The translations under genes were made by a program, and so were the position numbers. A DNA stretch of 64,000 bases from Candidatus Kapaibacterium sp. (GTDB taxonomy: Bacteria; Bacteroidota; Ignavibacteria; Kapaibacteriales; HRBIN21), in NCBI GenBank assembly GCA_025059875.1, contig JANXCT010000001.1:310001-374000 (forward strand). The letters run 5' to 3'. The notes under the pieces are model-generated. The model was not told the DNA's origin and did no database searches. It saw only the letters and a list, made by a program, of their open reading frames with translations. This document shows, one piece after another, positions 33,447-42,943 of the stretch (the stretch's first letter is position 1; every line of letters starts with the position of its first letter).

Positions 33447-34151
33447 TCACATCAAGCCAAGCTGGAGTCGAGCGGCCTCTGACATCATGCCCATGTGCCA
33501 TGGAGGATTGAACGTGATCTCAACGCGCACGTCCTTCACCCCCGGAACCTGACGGACAGCATCCTCTACCTGTCGCGGTAGCAGGTCTGCTACGGGACAT
33601 GCTGGGGTCGTCACTGTCATCACGATACGCACGTTCTGCTTAGGGTCAATCTTGATCTCGTACACCAGCCCCAAGTCCCAGATGTTGACGGGGATTTCGG
33701 GGTCGTAACACGTCTTAAGGGCTTCGATGATGCGGGCACGCAGCTCCCCGTCTGGTGTGGTGTTGGAGGCCTGTGACTGCGGCTGCTGTGGCTCTCGGAA
33801 GAGGAACCCACGACCGCTAGGGCCTTCGGTGTAATCGAGCGTGATTCCCATTAGGTAGAAGATGCTGCGGGCATCTGCGACGAACCGCAGGTCCTCCACG
33901 GGGAAGGCATAGTCTTCTGGGCGGACCTGGGCGTCGAAGCCGAGGGTGTACGGGATACGGCGCTGAGGGGGCCCCGTCCGGATTCCAAGCCTGACGACAT
34001 AGTGATCAGGCAGGTGGTTGAGCTCACGGAGCTGGCGGAGGGCCATGAGTGCCTGTTCGGTGATGTAGATGTCGTCGCTGGGTTCTGCACCCTCGATGAC
34101 GTGGTGAATCGGGAGGGAGTAGACCCGTTGCTCGGTCGCGGTTACGCTCAT
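33447..34151 (-). CDS. Degenerate A-type carrier domain fused to SufT (MIP18/DUF59)
   Basis: 234 residues in two domains. Residues about 18-120 align, segment by segment, with the A-type carrier encoded at 32279-32665: LGFDAQVRPED against LGFDERPRAND, and ARSIFYLMGITLDY against QRSAFYLMGCTLDF. All three cluster cysteines are missing: the first loop reads RTGPPQRRIPY and the C-terminal CxC is gone. Residues about 135-234 are a MIP18/SufT domain with TCYDPEIPVNIWDLGLVYEI and the conserved Cys184 in TTPACPVAD. SufT-type proteins help mature Fe-S proteins. The carrier half may now be a protein-docking module. I know of no described family with this arrangement, but have not searched. Confidence 0.9.
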   Translation of the reverse strand: MSVTATEQRVYSLPIHHVIEGAEPSDDIYITEQALMALRQLRELNHLPDHYVVRLGIRTGPPQRRIPYTLGFDAQVRPEDYAFPVEDLRFVADARSIFYLMGITLDYTEGPSGRGFLFREPQQPQSQASNTTPDGELRARIIEALKTCYDPEIPVNIWDLGLVYEIKIDPKQNVRIVMTVTTPACPVADLLPRQVEDAVRQVPGVKDVRVEITFNPPWHMGMMSEAARLQLGLM

Positions 34152-34154
34152 GTC

Positions 34155-34601
34155 TCACTCTTTCGTGACGGCTTCGGGGACATTTCGTAGTGCTGCCCGC
34201 AGGGTGTGCCACGCGAGAGTGGCACACTTCACGCGTGAGGGGAACTCGCGAACGCCAGTGAAGGCTGCAAGCGAACCCAAGGCTTGGAGATCTGGGACTG
34301 TTTTGCCAGCAACAACAGCATGGAACAGCTCGAAGAGGCGTTCTGCCTCCTCTACTGTCTTACCCTTGACAACTGTCGTCATCACCGAGGCTGAGGCCTG
34401 GGAGATCGCGCAGCCATTTCCTTTGAAGCGAATCTCCTCAATCTTGCCGTCCACAACGCGGAGAGCCACTGTAACATGGTCGCCGCAGAGGGGGTTGTCC
34501 CCTTCAGCCCTGTGGGTAGCTCCGGGCAAATCTCCAGCATTGCGCGGGTTTCGGTAGTGCTCTAAGATGATCTGCTGGTACAGTTCACGCAGCTCATCCA
34601 T
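34155..34601 (-). CDS. sufU: SufU-type sulfur-acceptor / Fe-S assembly protein
   Basis: 148 residues from the ATG at 34601. The three conserved metal/sulfur-binding sites of SufU are seen: [26 protein letters not shown] and [11 protein letters not shown]; the insert separating the last two Cys regions is SufU-like. In Gram-positive systems SufU takes persulfide sulfur from SufS, using zinc. It starts 8 bp before the sufS stop, consistent with that partnership. The presence of SufU rather than SufE puts this operon closer to the Firmicutes-type and other suf systems than to E. coli. Confidence 0.93.
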   Translation of the reverse strand: MDELRELYQQIILEHYRNPRNAGDLPGATHRAEGDNPLCGDHVTVALRVVDGKIEEIRFKGNGCAISQASASVMTTVVKGKTVEEAERLFELFHAVVAGKTVPDLQALGSLAAFTGVREFPSRVKCATLAWHTLRAALRNVPEAVTKE

Positions 34602-35856
34602 GGTTGCTCCCGAAGAATGCGATTGCTTTCCGCAGTGCTGCCACGAAGCAGTCAATCTCTGCCTGCGTGTTGTAGAGGGCGAATGAGGCCCGAGCAGTGG
34701 CGGGGACCCCGAAGAAGTCCATGACAGGCTGTGTACAGTGATGGCCAACGCGGATGGCTACCCCCTCTCGGTCTACGAAGGTGCCGAGATCGTGGGGGTG
34801 GATGCCGTCCACGACGAACGAGACGATTGCTGCCTTGTTTGGGGCTGTCCCAATGAGGCGAAGTCCGGGGATCTGCTGGAGCTGCTCGGTAGCATAATCC
34901 AGTAGCGCTTGCTCATGAGCGGAGATAGCTTCCATGCCTACGGCTTCGACGTACTCCAGCGCCGCTTTCAGACCGATCGCTCCGGCGATATTGGGGGTAC
35001 CGGCTTCGAACTTGTGAGGGGCATCGTTGTATGTGGTGCGCTCAAAGGTCACGTGCCGTATCATATCGCCGCCACCTTGGTACGGTGGGAACGCCTCCAG
35101 CCACTGGCGCTTTGCGTAGAGGACACCGATGCCAGTAGGGCCGTAGACTTTGTGCCCCGAGAAGACGTAGAAGTCACAATCGAGCTCCTGGACGTTAACC
35201 CGCATGTGGGCTACAGCTTGGGCACCGTCAAGCAGTACAGGGATGCCTCGCGCGTGGGCTATGCGGATGATTTCGTGGACGGGATTAATCGTGCCCAAGG
35301 AGTTGGATACGTGCACAACGGCTACGATTGCTGTCCGCTCTGTCAGCAGGCGCTCGTAGGCTTCTAAATCTAGCTCTCCTTGCTCGGTGATAGGAATAAC
35401 GCGCAGCCGAGCTCCTGTCTGCTCAGCAACGAGCTGCCATGGCACGATGTTGGAGTGGTGCTCCATGTGGGAGAGCACAATTTCCGACCCTTCCCGGAGG
35501 CGGATTCTCCCGAAAGCATGAGCAACCAGGTTAATCGCTTCGGTAGTGCCGCGGACGAAGACGATCTCTTTCGGAGAGGCCGCTTGGATGAAGCGCTGGA
35601 CGGTGCAGCGAGCCTCTTCGTAGAGCTCCGTAGCCTGCTCGCTCAGGTAGTAGACCCCTCGATGGACATTGCTGTTGAGTTCGGCATAGAAGCGCTGAGT
35701 CGCTTCCAGAACGATTCGCGGCTTCTGTGTCGTAGCGGCGTTGTCCAGGTATACCAACGGCTTTCCGTAGACGGTGCGCAGAAGGATTGGGAAGTCCTCG
35801 CGCCAGCGAGCAACGAGCTGTTCAGAGACACTGGTGGGGAGCGATTCTACGTTCAT
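34594..35856 (-). CDS. sufS: Cysteine desulfurase SufS
   Basis: Class II PLP enzyme that takes sulfur from L-cysteine as a persulfide. 420 residues from the ATG at 35856, which overlaps the sufD stop by 4 bp; the frame upstream (to 36063) is inside sufD. Motifs: [35 protein letters not shown], the PLP lysine in [16 protein letters not shown], and the catalytic Cys in [12 protein letters not shown]. The RVGxHC context is of the SufS/CsdA class. Downstream sufU overlaps its end. Confidence 0.96.
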   Translation of the reverse strand: MNVESLPTSVSEQLVARWREDFPILLRTVYGKPLVYLDNAATTQKPRIVLEATQRFYAELNSNVHRGVYYLSEQATELYEEARCTVQRFIQAASPKEIVFVRGTTEAINLVAHAFGRIRLREGSEIVLSHMEHHSNIVPWQLVAEQTGARLRVIPITEQGELDLEAYERLLTERTAIVAVVHVSNSLGTINPVHEIIRIAHARGIPVLLDGAQAVAHMRVNVQELDCDFYVFSGHKVYGPTGIGVLYAKRQWLEAFPPYQGGGDMIRHVTFERTTYNDAPHKFEAGTPNIAGAIGLKAALEYVEAVGMEAISAHEQALLDYATEQLQQIPGLRLIGTAPNKAAIVSFVVDGIHPHDLGTFVDREGVAIRVGHHCTQPVMDFFGVPATARASFALYNTQAEIDCFVAALRKAIAFFGSNHG

Positions 35857-37154
35857 GGGGTCACCTCTGCAGTGCGATGCGCCCACCCCTCGAGTACTGC
35901 CTCCGCTCGGTTCCGCACGACTTCGTCGGGCAGCGAGGAGATTGCTTCTGTCAGGAAGGCCTGGAGCAGAAGCGCTCGAGCCTCGGCGTGTGGAATCCCG
36001 CGACAGCGGAGGTAGAAGAGGGCCCCTTCGTCCAGGCTGCCGGTTGTAGCTCCGTGGGTACAACGGACATCGTCAGCGTAGATCTCTAACTGTGGCCGTG
36101 CGTTGACGGTAGCCTTCTCTGAGAGTAGCACGGCTCGGTGGGACTGGTAAGCATTCGTCTTTTGGGCCCCTGGGTATACGTGGATTCGTCCTGAGAAGGT
36201 GATGGTCCCTTGGTCGTCGGCCACGGACTTGTAGAGCTGATTGCTGGTACACTGCTCTACCCGGTGTTCCACCAGCGTGCAGTGATCAATGATCTGCTGC
36301 CCTTCGACCATCATTGCGCCAAAGAGCTGGGCATCAGCACCAGAGCCGGCGAGGCGAATATACAGATTGTTGCGTGTCACTGCCCCGCCCAGGGCCACGT
36401 GCCAGACGCCCAAGCGAGCATGCTGTTCCAGTAGGGCGCTGAAGGTCGTAATGAGGTATGCTGTCGTGACGTCGGTCTCCCAGACGACGAGCTCCAAGTG
36501 AGCGCCTGGACCTACCAACAGCTCAGCGGCAGCGTTCGTCAGGCCGGGATGCGTGCCCAAGCTGTGGAAGCTCACCAGGACACGCCGGTGGGCATTCGGT
36601 TCTATGCGTAGCCACAGCCGAGGGTGTGCAAGCTGCGGCTCAGTTTCTGCGGTTGTTACGATGGCAACGTGGAGTACTTCATCAGGCAAGTCGCCCGAAA
36701 GGCTCACGAATGCTGCATCGGGAGCAAAGGCTGTGTTGAGGGCTACGAAGGCCTCATCCTCAAGTGGCAGAAGGCTACCGAAGGAGGGATGGCCTTCCGG
36801 ATTCTGCAGGAAGCTCCAGCACTGCACCTGCTCGGGCAGCCTGGCGATTACCGGGAGACCGTTGAGGAGCCACACGTGGGGCGTGGGGAGTCCTTCAAGG
36901 GCAGGAAACCGGTGGAGGAGAGCGGTCGGTTCCAGAGGTGGCGGGGGGGTAAGCCGGTATGCTGGGCGCAGCAGTGGTGCAATGCTGGTGTATTTCCAAT
37001 CCTCGTGCCGTGTTGTCGGGAAGCCAAGGCGCTGGAAAGCTGCTATTGCCCGGTGGCGCAGGGGATGTTGCGGAGACCAGGGTAGGTTGTCACCATCATG
37101 TTGCCAGCGGTGGAAAGTCTCCACCAAGCGTGTCTGGAGATCGTGTGCTGCCAT
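35853..37154 (-). CDS. sufD: Fe-S scaffold component SufD
   Basis: 433 residues. The beta-helix core repeats RAV/VLV strands, and the C-terminal part reads [40 protein letters not shown] and [19 protein letters not shown], the SufD version of the SufB/D family signature. Upstream, residues about 25-60 ([14 protein letters not shown]) are the N-terminal SufD motif. It combines with SufB and SufC to form the scaffold on which clusters are built. Stop and sufS start overlap (ATGA); sufC ends 9 bp before its start. Confidence 0.95.
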   Translation of the reverse strand: MAAHDLQTRLVETFHRWQHDGDNLPWSPQHPLRHRAIAAFQRLGFPTTRHEDWKYTSIAPLLRPAYRLTPPPPLEPTALLHRFPALEGLPTPHVWLLNGLPVIARLPEQVQCWSFLQNPEGHPSFGSLLPLEDEAFVALNTAFAPDAAFVSLSGDLPDEVLHVAIVTTAETEPQLAHPRLWLRIEPNAHRRVLVSFHSLGTHPGLTNAAAELLVGPGAHLELVVWETDVTTAYLITTFSALLEQHARLGVWHVALGGAVTRNNLYIRLAGSGADAQLFGAMMVEGQQIIDHCTLVEHRVEQCTSNQLYKSVADDQGTITFSGRIHVYPGAQKTNAYQSHRAVLLSEKATVNARPQLEIYADDVRCTHGATTGSLDEGALFYLRCRGIPHAEARALLLQAFLTEAISSLPDEVVRNRAEAVLEGWAHRTAEVTP

Positions 37155-37163
37155 AGCCCTGTC

Positions 37164-37946
37164 CTACGGGAGGGTCGGTAGCACAAGCTCTTCGCCTTCG
37201 GTGCGGAGCCAATCGTATCCGCGCTCTTCCAGCTCCAGCGCGAGCTCCTTGCCGCCGGAACGTATGATGCGCCCGTCGAAGAGTACGTGCACGATGTCGG
37301 GGACGATGTAGTTGAGGAGACGCTGGTAGTGTGTGATGACAACGAAGGCCCGCTCTGGAGAGCGCATTCGGTTGACTCCGGAGGCGACGATCTTCAAGGC
37401 GTCGATGTCTAGTCCAGAGTCAGTCTCGTCCAGAATTGCCAACCGAGGCTCCAAGAGCAGGAGTTGGAAGATCTCGTTCCGCTTCTTCTCGCCCCCGGAG
37501 AATCCCTCGTTGACGGCACGCTGCAGGAAGGCTGGATCAATCCCGAGCCAGCTCATGCGCTCGCGAGCAAGATTCAGGAACTGGATGGGGTCTAACGGCT
37601 CCTGCCCGCGCGCGGTTCGAATGGCATTGAGGGCAGTCCTCAGAAAGGTGGCCAGCGTGACGCCGGGAATCTCTACCGGATACTGGAAGGCCAAGAAGAG
37701 ACCCAATCGGGCACGCTCTTCTGGCTCCATCTCCAGCAGGTTCTGGCCATCGAAGAGGACCTCGCCCTCCAGGACTTCGTAACCCTCGCGGCCTGCAAGG
37801 ACCGCTGCGAGGGTGCTCTTACCGGACCCATTCGGTCCCATGATGGCATGGATCTCTCCGGGGCGAACCTCCAGGTCCACTCCCCGCAGAATCTCTTTCC
37901 CTTCAACGGCAACGCGGAGATTCCTTACACTCAACAGTGGCTGCAT
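37164..37946 (-). CDS. sufC: Fe-S assembly ATPase SufC
   Basis: 260 residues, ABC-type ATPase: Walker A MGPNGSGKSTLAAVLAG at about residues 35-51, FSGGEKKRNEIFQLLLLEPR signature and Walker B LAILDETDSGLDIDALKIV, the exact SufC style. It drives conformational change in the SufB-SufD scaffold. The N-terminus MQPLLSVRNLRVAVEGKEIL is family-like. It lies between sufB (17 bp) and sufD (9 bp) in the operon. Confidence 0.97.
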   Translation of the reverse strand: MQPLLSVRNLRVAVEGKEILRGVDLEVRPGEIHAIMGPNGSGKSTLAAVLAGREGYEVLEGEVLFDGQNLLEMEPEERARLGLFLAFQYPVEIPGVTLATFLRTALNAIRTARGQEPLDPIQFLNLARERMSWLGIDPAFLQRAVNEGFSGGEKKRNEIFQLLLLEPRLAILDETDSGLDIDALKIVASGVNRMRSPERAFVVITHYQRLLNYIVPDIVHVLFDGRIIRSGGKELALELEERGYDWLRTEGEELVLPTLP

Positions 37947-37963
37947 CCTGATCCACAGCTGTG

Positions 37964-39409
37964 TTACCCAACACTACCCTCCAGCGAGATCGCCAGCAGC
38001 TTCTGCGCTTCTACAGCAAATTCCATCGGCAGTTGGTTGAGGACTTCGCGGCAGTAACCGTTGACGATCAGGGCCACGGCATCTTCCTCCGAGATACCGC
38101 GCTGCTGGCAGTAGAAGAGCATGTCCTCACCAATCTTGGATGTCGTTGCTTCGTGTTCGGTCACCGCTGTTGGGTTGAGCACCTCGATGTAGGGGAAGGT
38201 ATGAGCCCCGCAACTGCTCCCGATGAGTAGGGAGTCGCACTGGGTATAGTTGCGGGCGTAGTCAGCCCCGCGGAGGATGCGGACCAACCCTCGGTACGTG
38301 TTGTTACTCCGCCCAGCAGCGATGCCTTTAGAGACGATACGGCTTCGGGTGTGCCGGCCGATGTGGATCATCTTGGTGCCGGTATCTGCCTGCTGGAAGC
38401 CTTTGGTGACAGCGACTGAGTAGAACTCGCCGACGCTCCCTTCACCCTTGAGGATAACACTCGGGTACTTCCACGTGATGGCAGCGCCTGTCTCCACCTG
38501 AGTCCACGAGATCTTAGACTCCTTGCCCAAGCAGATACCGCGCTTGGTGACGAAGTTGTAGATGCCACCGCGCCCCTGAGCGTCGCCCGGGTACCAGTTC
38601 TGGACAGTGGAGTACTTGATTTCCGCTCCGTCCAACGCGATCAGTTCCACGACGGCAGCGTGGAGCTGGTTTTCATCCCGCATTGGAGCGGTGCAGCCCT
38701 CTAAGTAGCTGACGTACGAGCCTTCATCAGCAATGATGAGGGTGCGCTCGAACTGTCCGGTCCGAGCAGCGTTGATGCGGAAGTACGTGGAAAGCTCAAT
38801 TGGACAGCGCACTCCGGGCGGGACGTAGACAAAGGAACCGTCGCTGAATACAGCGGAGTTGAGGGCTGCGAAGAAGTTGTCCGTGTATGGCACCACGGAG
38901 CCGAGATACCGCTGCACCAGGTCTGGGTACTTCTGGATTGCCTCGCTCATGGAGCAGAAGATGATACCCAGCTCCGCCAGCTTTTCCTTGAAGGTTGTCG
39001 CAACGGAGGCGCTATCCAGAACAGCGTCAACAGCAACCCCAGCCAGTAGCTTCTGCTCCTCCAGTGGGATACCCAAACGCTCAAAGATGCGGCGAATCTC
39101 GGGGTCAACCTCGTCCAGGCTACTGACGTGTCGTTTCTTTGGTGCTGCGTAGTAGCTGATGGCCTGGTAGTCGATCGGTGGATAGGTAACCTTTGCCCAC
39201 CGGGGCTCCTGCATCGTCTTCCAGTGGCGATAGGCTCGTAGGCGCCATTCGAGCATCCACTCTGGTTCGCCCTTTCGCTCCCAGATGTAGCGGATGATGT
39301 CTTCGTTGAGCCCTACTGGAGCAATTTCTTCCTCAATCTCTGCAACGAAGCCGTACTTGTATTCCGATTCCGTGACCTGCTGGAGAACGTCCTCGTACTG
39401 CGCTGGCAT
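37964..39409 (-). CDS. sufB: Fe-S scaffold protein SufB
   Basis: 481 residues, full length. Characteristic stretches: [16 protein letters not shown] near the N-terminus, [58 protein letters not shown] and the C-terminal [19 protein letters not shown]-type segment. SufB holds the nascent cluster in the SufBCD complex. It is the first gene of the operon; the 120 bp upstream contain the palindrome at 39456-39488, the likely Rrf2 operator. Confidence 0.97.
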   Translation of the reverse strand: MPAQYEDVLQQVTESEYKYGFVAEIEEEIAPVGLNEDIIRYIWERKGEPEWMLEWRLRAYRHWKTMQEPRWAKVTYPPIDYQAISYYAAPKKRHVSSLDEVDPEIRRIFERLGIPLEEQKLLAGVAVDAVLDSASVATTFKEKLAELGIIFCSMSEAIQKYPDLVQRYLGSVVPYTDNFFAALNSAVFSDGSFVYVPPGVRCPIELSTYFRINAARTGQFERTLIIADEGSYVSYLEGCTAPMRDENQLHAAVVELIALDGAEIKYSTVQNWYPGDAQGRGGIYNFVTKRGICLGKESKISWTQVETGAAITWKYPSVILKGEGSVGEFYSVAVTKGFQQADTGTKMIHIGRHTRSRIVSKGIAAGRSNNTYRGLVRILRGADYARNYTQCDSLLIGSSCGAHTFPYIEVLNPTAVTEHEATTSKIGEDMLFYCQQRGISEEDAVALIVNGYCREVLNQLPMEFAVEAQKLLAISLEGSVG

Positions 39410-39455
39410 CGAAGCTATGTTTCACCGTGGCACGTTTCGCAGGGGCGGAGACGAA

Positions 39456-39488
39456 GGGAAAAAGGGACTATTTTAGTCGCCTTTTCCC
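39456..39488. promoter_or_regulatory. Palindrome with IscR type-1-like core in front of the suf operon
   Basis: Two 15-nt arms (GGGAAAAAGGGACTA / TAGTCGCCTTTTCCC) separated by TTT match at 13 of 15 positions. The core GACTATTTTAGTC fits the GACTRWWWYAGTC core of the E. coli IscR type-1 consensus at every base. It lies 47 bp before the sufB ATG, and the operon encodes an Rrf2 protein with three cysteines. It could instead act as an intrinsic terminator for the thiolase gene, since it is a stem with adjacent T-rich arms. Confidence 0.7.
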
Positions 39489-39529
39489 GAGCTCGGTGGT
39501 CTCGCGTTAGTGATGCCAGGGACTGAGGG

Positions 39530-40711
39530 TTACTGGAGGTTTTCAACGATCAGCGCACTGGCCTCTCCACCGCCAATGCAGATAGCAGCCATACCGTAGC
39601 GCTTGCCGTATCGCCGAAGGGCGTGGATGAGGGTAACCAAGATGCGAGCACCCGAAGCACCAATCGGATGTCCAAGCGCAACGGCTCCACCGTGGACGTT
39701 AAGCCTCTCCAGGGGTATCCCCAGTTGCTTCTGGGCTACGAGCGCAACAACAGCGAAGGCTTCGTTGATCTCAAACAGGTCGATGTCCTCCAACTGCATG
39801 CCGGCTTTGCGTAGGACATGCCGGATTCCCTCGATGGGGGCAGTTGTGAACCATTCGGGTTTCTGGGCAACCGAGCCATGAGCGACGATGCGAGCCAATG
39901 GCTTGATCCCCAGGGCTGCTGCACGCTCTTCAGACATTACGACCACAGCAGCAGCACCGTCGTCGATAGAGCTAGCGTTTGCAGCCGTTACTGTTCCGTC
40001 GGGGCGGAAGACAGGCTTGAGGTGGGGAATCTTTTCGAAGCGCACCTTTGCAGGCTCCTCATCGGTATCGACAGTGACCGTCTGTCCGTTCGGGCGTTCG
40101 TAGGTAACAGGGACAATCTCGTCAGCGAAGTATCCCTTCGCTTGGGCCTCCAGAGCCCGGCGGTAGCTTAGGATGGCGTATTCGTCCTGTTCGTCCCGTC
40201 CAATCGAGCATGTCTTGGCACAGAGCTCAGCAGCGTCGCCCATGTGGAACTGGTTGTAGACGTCCCAGAGTCCGTCGTGGATCATGGAGTCAACGAGCTG
40301 GGCATGTCCCATGCGCAACCCTGTGCGGACTCTAGGGAGGAGGTAAGGAGCATTCGACATTGATTCTTGGCCGCCTGCAACAACGATTTCAGCGTCACCA
40401 CATCGGATAGCCTGTTCAGCGAGCATAACTGCCTTCAACCCGCTGCCGCAGACTTTGTTGATGGTCATGCAGGGAACGTGTTCCGGAAGTCCAGCGAAGA
40501 TGGCGGCTTGACGGGCTGGGGCCTGTCCAACACCAGCCGTGAGGACGTTGCCCATGATGACTTCATCAACGATCGCTGGCTCAATCCTAGCGCGGCGAAG
40601 CGATTCCGCAATGACGTGCGCTCCTAGGCGTGGAGCAGGAAGCTCAGACAGCGAGCCTAAGAAGGCACCAATCGGGGTACGGACAGCGGAGACGATAACG
40701 GCTGCGGGCAT
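39530..40711 (-). CDS. Acetyl-CoA acetyltransferase (thiolase)
   Basis: Condenses or cleaves acetoacetyl-CoA. 393 residues from the ATG at 40711 (MPAAVIVSAVRTPIGAFLGS); an upstream in-frame codon at 40744 would overlap the candidate promoter at 40742-40749. The nucleophilic Cys is in INKVCGSGLKAV, the His in HGGAVALGHPIGASG (truncated here) and the second Cys in CIGGGEASALIVEN. VAGGQESMSNAPYLLPRVR is typical of degradative/biosynthetic type II thiolases. It ends about 120 bp before sufB; a hairpin-like palindrome between them may terminate it. Confidence 0.95.
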   Translation of the reverse strand: MPAAVIVSAVRTPIGAFLGSLSELPAPRLGAHVIAESLRRARIEPAIVDEVIMGNVLTAGVGQAPARQAAIFAGLPEHVPCMTINKVCGSGLKAVMLAEQAIRCGDAEIVVAGGQESMSNAPYLLPRVRTGLRMGHAQLVDSMIHDGLWDVYNQFHMGDAAELCAKTCSIGRDEQDEYAILSYRRALEAQAKGYFADEIVPVTYERPNGQTVTVDTDEEPAKVRFEKIPHLKPVFRPDGTVTAANASSIDDGAAAVVVMSEERAAALGIKPLARIVAHGSVAQKPEWFTTAPIEGIRHVLRKAGMQLEDIDLFEINEAFAVVALVAQKQLGIPLERLNVHGGAVALGHPIGASGARILVTLIHALRRYGKRYGMAAICIGGGEASALIVENLQ

Positions 40712-40741
40712 AGCAGAAGCGCGAGTAATGCAACACGGCCG

Positions 40742-40749
40742 CAAAATTA
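40742..40749 (-). promoter_or_regulatory. Candidate -7 box of the thiolase gene
   Basis: Reverse-strand TAATTTTG, exact TAnnTTTG match, with a leader of about 26 nt to the ATG at 40711. Its position decides the start in favour of 40711. Confidence 0.55.
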
Positions 40750-40827
40750 CCCCCTCTCCGGCCTCTGAGCAGGCGATAGCGGCTGTAGGGAAATTTCTAA
40801 TTTGCTGCAGGCAAGCCGCGCGGACTC

Positions 40828-42378
40828 ATGGAGTCAGCACAGCGCTCGGTTGACGAAGTTGGGCTGTTCCTGCTGGCAATGCAGGAATTCGGGCTCTTTG
40901 AGGCGGTGGAGCGCCACCTACCAAAGGAGTTTGCTGCCGTCTACGAAATTGCCCGTGTCCTCCTTCGGCCGGATAATCCCCTGGCGCAGCGTCTGGCACC
41001 GCTCTTCGGGCTCTTGGCATCGCATGCTACCCTACAGCGTGAGTCGGTGTCGAAACCCCTACTACATCACCAGTTCGTGGCGGAGGAGTACGAGGCCGAA
41101 CTCATCCGGCACTACCGTGACGTAGCCAGAATCTACTCGCACCAGTTTCTGCTGCCGGAGGAGGTCTTCTACCACCGCTTGGCTGAACGGTCTCTGTGGA
41201 TGCCCGTTGCCCGCCCTCCGCAGGTCTACGGCTACCAGACTCAAGCCGACGTGTACGCCCCGGACATCCGCAAGCAGAAGGTGTACGTGCTGCTTGACAC
41301 TTCTGCCTCTATGCAGATGCACCACCGCATCCAGTTGGCAAAGGCGATCACGTACATCTTCCTCCGACGAAACCAGGCAGAGCTTGGTGAAGTCTTCTTC
41401 CGCACTTTCGATTTGCAGTTGGGCGAACTCCTCCATGCTAGCGATCGGGCTTCGTTTGAGAAGCTGCTGCAGACTGTGCTTCGCCTCCGGGCCGTGGGCC
41501 AAGGGACGGCCTTGGAACAGGCAATTGTGACGGCAGTCAATGATATCCGCCGGCGCCCTTCGTTAGCGCAGAGTGAGATTTTGGTCATCACCGACGGGAT
41601 TGCGTACTTGCACGTCCAACAGCTCCGGGAGTTGCTGGGCACGGACATCCGCTTGCATGCCGTCCGGCTGGGCGCAGGCCAGCTTCAGCTAAAGGCGAAA
41701 GCGGTGGAGGATTTTGCTTATCGGGATGACAGTGAGCCGAGCCGGCTTCTGCGGAAGCTCTCCGACGAGAAGCGCCATGTAGAACGGCTTCTGGCCAACG
41801 CCTCCGGGGAACAGCAACGGCGGTCACTGGCCAACCAGCTACGGGCACTGGAGCAGCAGTATGCGGCACTTTTTACACAGGTGGAGCAGCAGGCGCATGA
41901 GCACTACAGTACGGCCCTCCAGCAGCTCTGCACGGTGTTTGTGGCCGTGGAAGACATGGAGTTGGCCTCCCTCGTTGAGCTATCGGCGGAACGTCGGGTG
42001 CTGCTGGAGAAGGCAGTACAGCAGTTCCTGGAGCGTCTTCGGGACTTGCCAACAGCGCAGGACTACCGCGATGCAGCCGTCCTTGCTGAGTACCTAAGCT
42101 TCTTGGCAGAGTGCTGTCCCGAGGCAAGTTCTCTGCAGGCTTTAGAAGAGCAACTGCGGACTCATGTGGCACGTGTCATCCGCCAGGGGGAGTACGTGAG
42201 CGCACACCAGCGTGTGTCGCTCAACCGTATGGAGCGTCGGTCTCTGATGGTTCTGGCGGCGGCTTCTGGGAGTTCGTTGGAGTGGCTCCTGAGGTTGCTG
42301 TCTCCGCTGTACTGGTTCCGGCGCCTACGGCTGTGGCTACGGCGGCGGCTTCTGCGCTTGCGGTGGCGCTTTCGGTGA
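40828..42378 (+). CDS. VWA-domain protein of unknown function
   Basis: 516 residues. A von Willebrand factor A domain occupies about 150-315, with a complete metal-ion site: DTSASM, the Thr in GQGTALEQA and the Asp in LVITDG. It is flanked by helical regions, and the last 30 residues are strongly basic (RRLRLWLRRRLLRLRWRFR), perhaps a nucleic-acid or membrane contact. Such proteins often pair with a MoxR-type AAA ATPase, but none is adjacent. The protein has no signal peptide. A TAATTTG sequence about 28 bp before the ATG is a weak promoter candidate. Confidence 0.8.
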   Translation: MESAQRSVDEVGLFLLAMQEFGLFEAVERHLPKEFAAVYEIARVLLRPDNPLAQRLAPLFGLLASHATLQRESVSKPLLHHQFVAEEYEAELIRHYRDVARIYSHQFLLPEEVFYHRLAERSLWMPVARPPQVYGYQTQADVYAPDIRKQKVYVLLDTSASMQMHHRIQLAKAITYIFLRRNQAELGEVFFRTFDLQLGELLHASDRASFEKLLQTVLRLRAVGQGTALEQAIVTAVNDIRRRPSLAQSEILVITDGIAYLHVQQLRELLGTDIRLHAVRLGAGQLQLKAKAVEDFAYRDDSEPSRLLRKLSDEKRHVERLLANASGEQQRRSLANQLRALEQQYAALFTQVEQQAHEHYSTALQQLCTVFVAVEDMELASLVELSAERRVLLEKAVQQFLERLRDLPTAQDYRDAAVLAEYLSFLAECCPEASSLQALEEQLRTHVARVIRQGEYVSAHQRVSLNRMERRSLMVLAAASGSSLEWLLRLLSPLYWFRRLRLWLRRRLLRLRWRFR

Positions 42379-42406
42379 AGGTAGACCTGCAGGATGGTGA
42401 GGCGAA

Positions 42407-42943
42407 ATGAACCGGTGGCGACTCTTCGGTTCACTGCTAGCGTTTTACGCGGGGATCACGCTGTGGGTAGGGAGCTTGGGGGTGTTCGGGATTGCGGTAG
42501 CGGGGGTTCCCTTTGAGGTCCTCTCACGCGATACGGCTGGGGTAGTGAATCGGCTCATCTTGGCACGCCTACATGTACTGGAAATTGCGGGAATCCTGCT
42601 CGTCGGAACAGGCCTGTGGCTCCTCAATCTACGGCTCCGTGGGTGGCAATGGCGGTTAGGGTTGGTGGCCTTCGTGGTGATGGTTACGCTCTTCGGCATC
42701 TACGCTGGCCTGCTGGAGCCGCTGATGAACAGCATCGCACGCGCCGTTAGCTTCGACAATCCGACGCCTGAGACGCTGGCTGCGATTGCTCGGTTTGAGG
42801 GATACCACCGCCTCTACTCTCTCCTGGCGGGGCTGACGGTAACGTGTGGTGTTGCGCTCTTTGGGTGGCAGACCTGGTTGGTGGTGCGTCTGTTGATGCC
42901 CTCTAGGGACGCCGCTGCTGGGGATGGGGCTCAGCGCTCTTGA
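42407..42943 (+). CDS. DUF4149-like membrane protein
   Basis: 178 residues with four hydrophobic segments (about 10-32, 58-76, 82-105, 135-160). N-terminal [41 protein letters not shown] and the late [19 protein letters not shown] match the arrangement of DUF4149 small integral membrane proteins. No catalytic motif is seen and the function is unknown. The gene starts 28 bp after the VWA gene and its 3' end overlaps convergent recA by 13 bp. Confidence 0.72.
   Translation: MNRWRLFGSLLAFYAGITLWVGSLGVFGIAVAGVPFEVLSRDTAGVVNRLILARLHVLEIAGILLVGTGLWLLNLRLRGWQWRLGLVAFVVMVTLFGIYAGLLEPLMNSIARAVSFDNPTPETLAAIARFEGYHRLYSLLAGLTVTCGVALFGWQTWLVVRLLMPSRDAAAGDGAQRS

Noticed and set aside
34594-36063. SufS with a 70-residue N-terminal extension
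   Set aside because: The extension is the sufD coding region read in another frame; the family N-terminus begins at the ATG at 35856.
36553-37311. 252-codon forward open frame
   Set aside because: It lies antisense to sufD/sufC, is rich in Arg/Ser/Gly and has no motif or ribosome-binding site.
39456-39488. Intrinsic terminator only
   Set aside because: The stem has thymine-rich arms and could terminate transcription, but its core fits the IscR type-1 motif exactly and lies at operator distance from sufB; I prefer the operator call, while both may hold.
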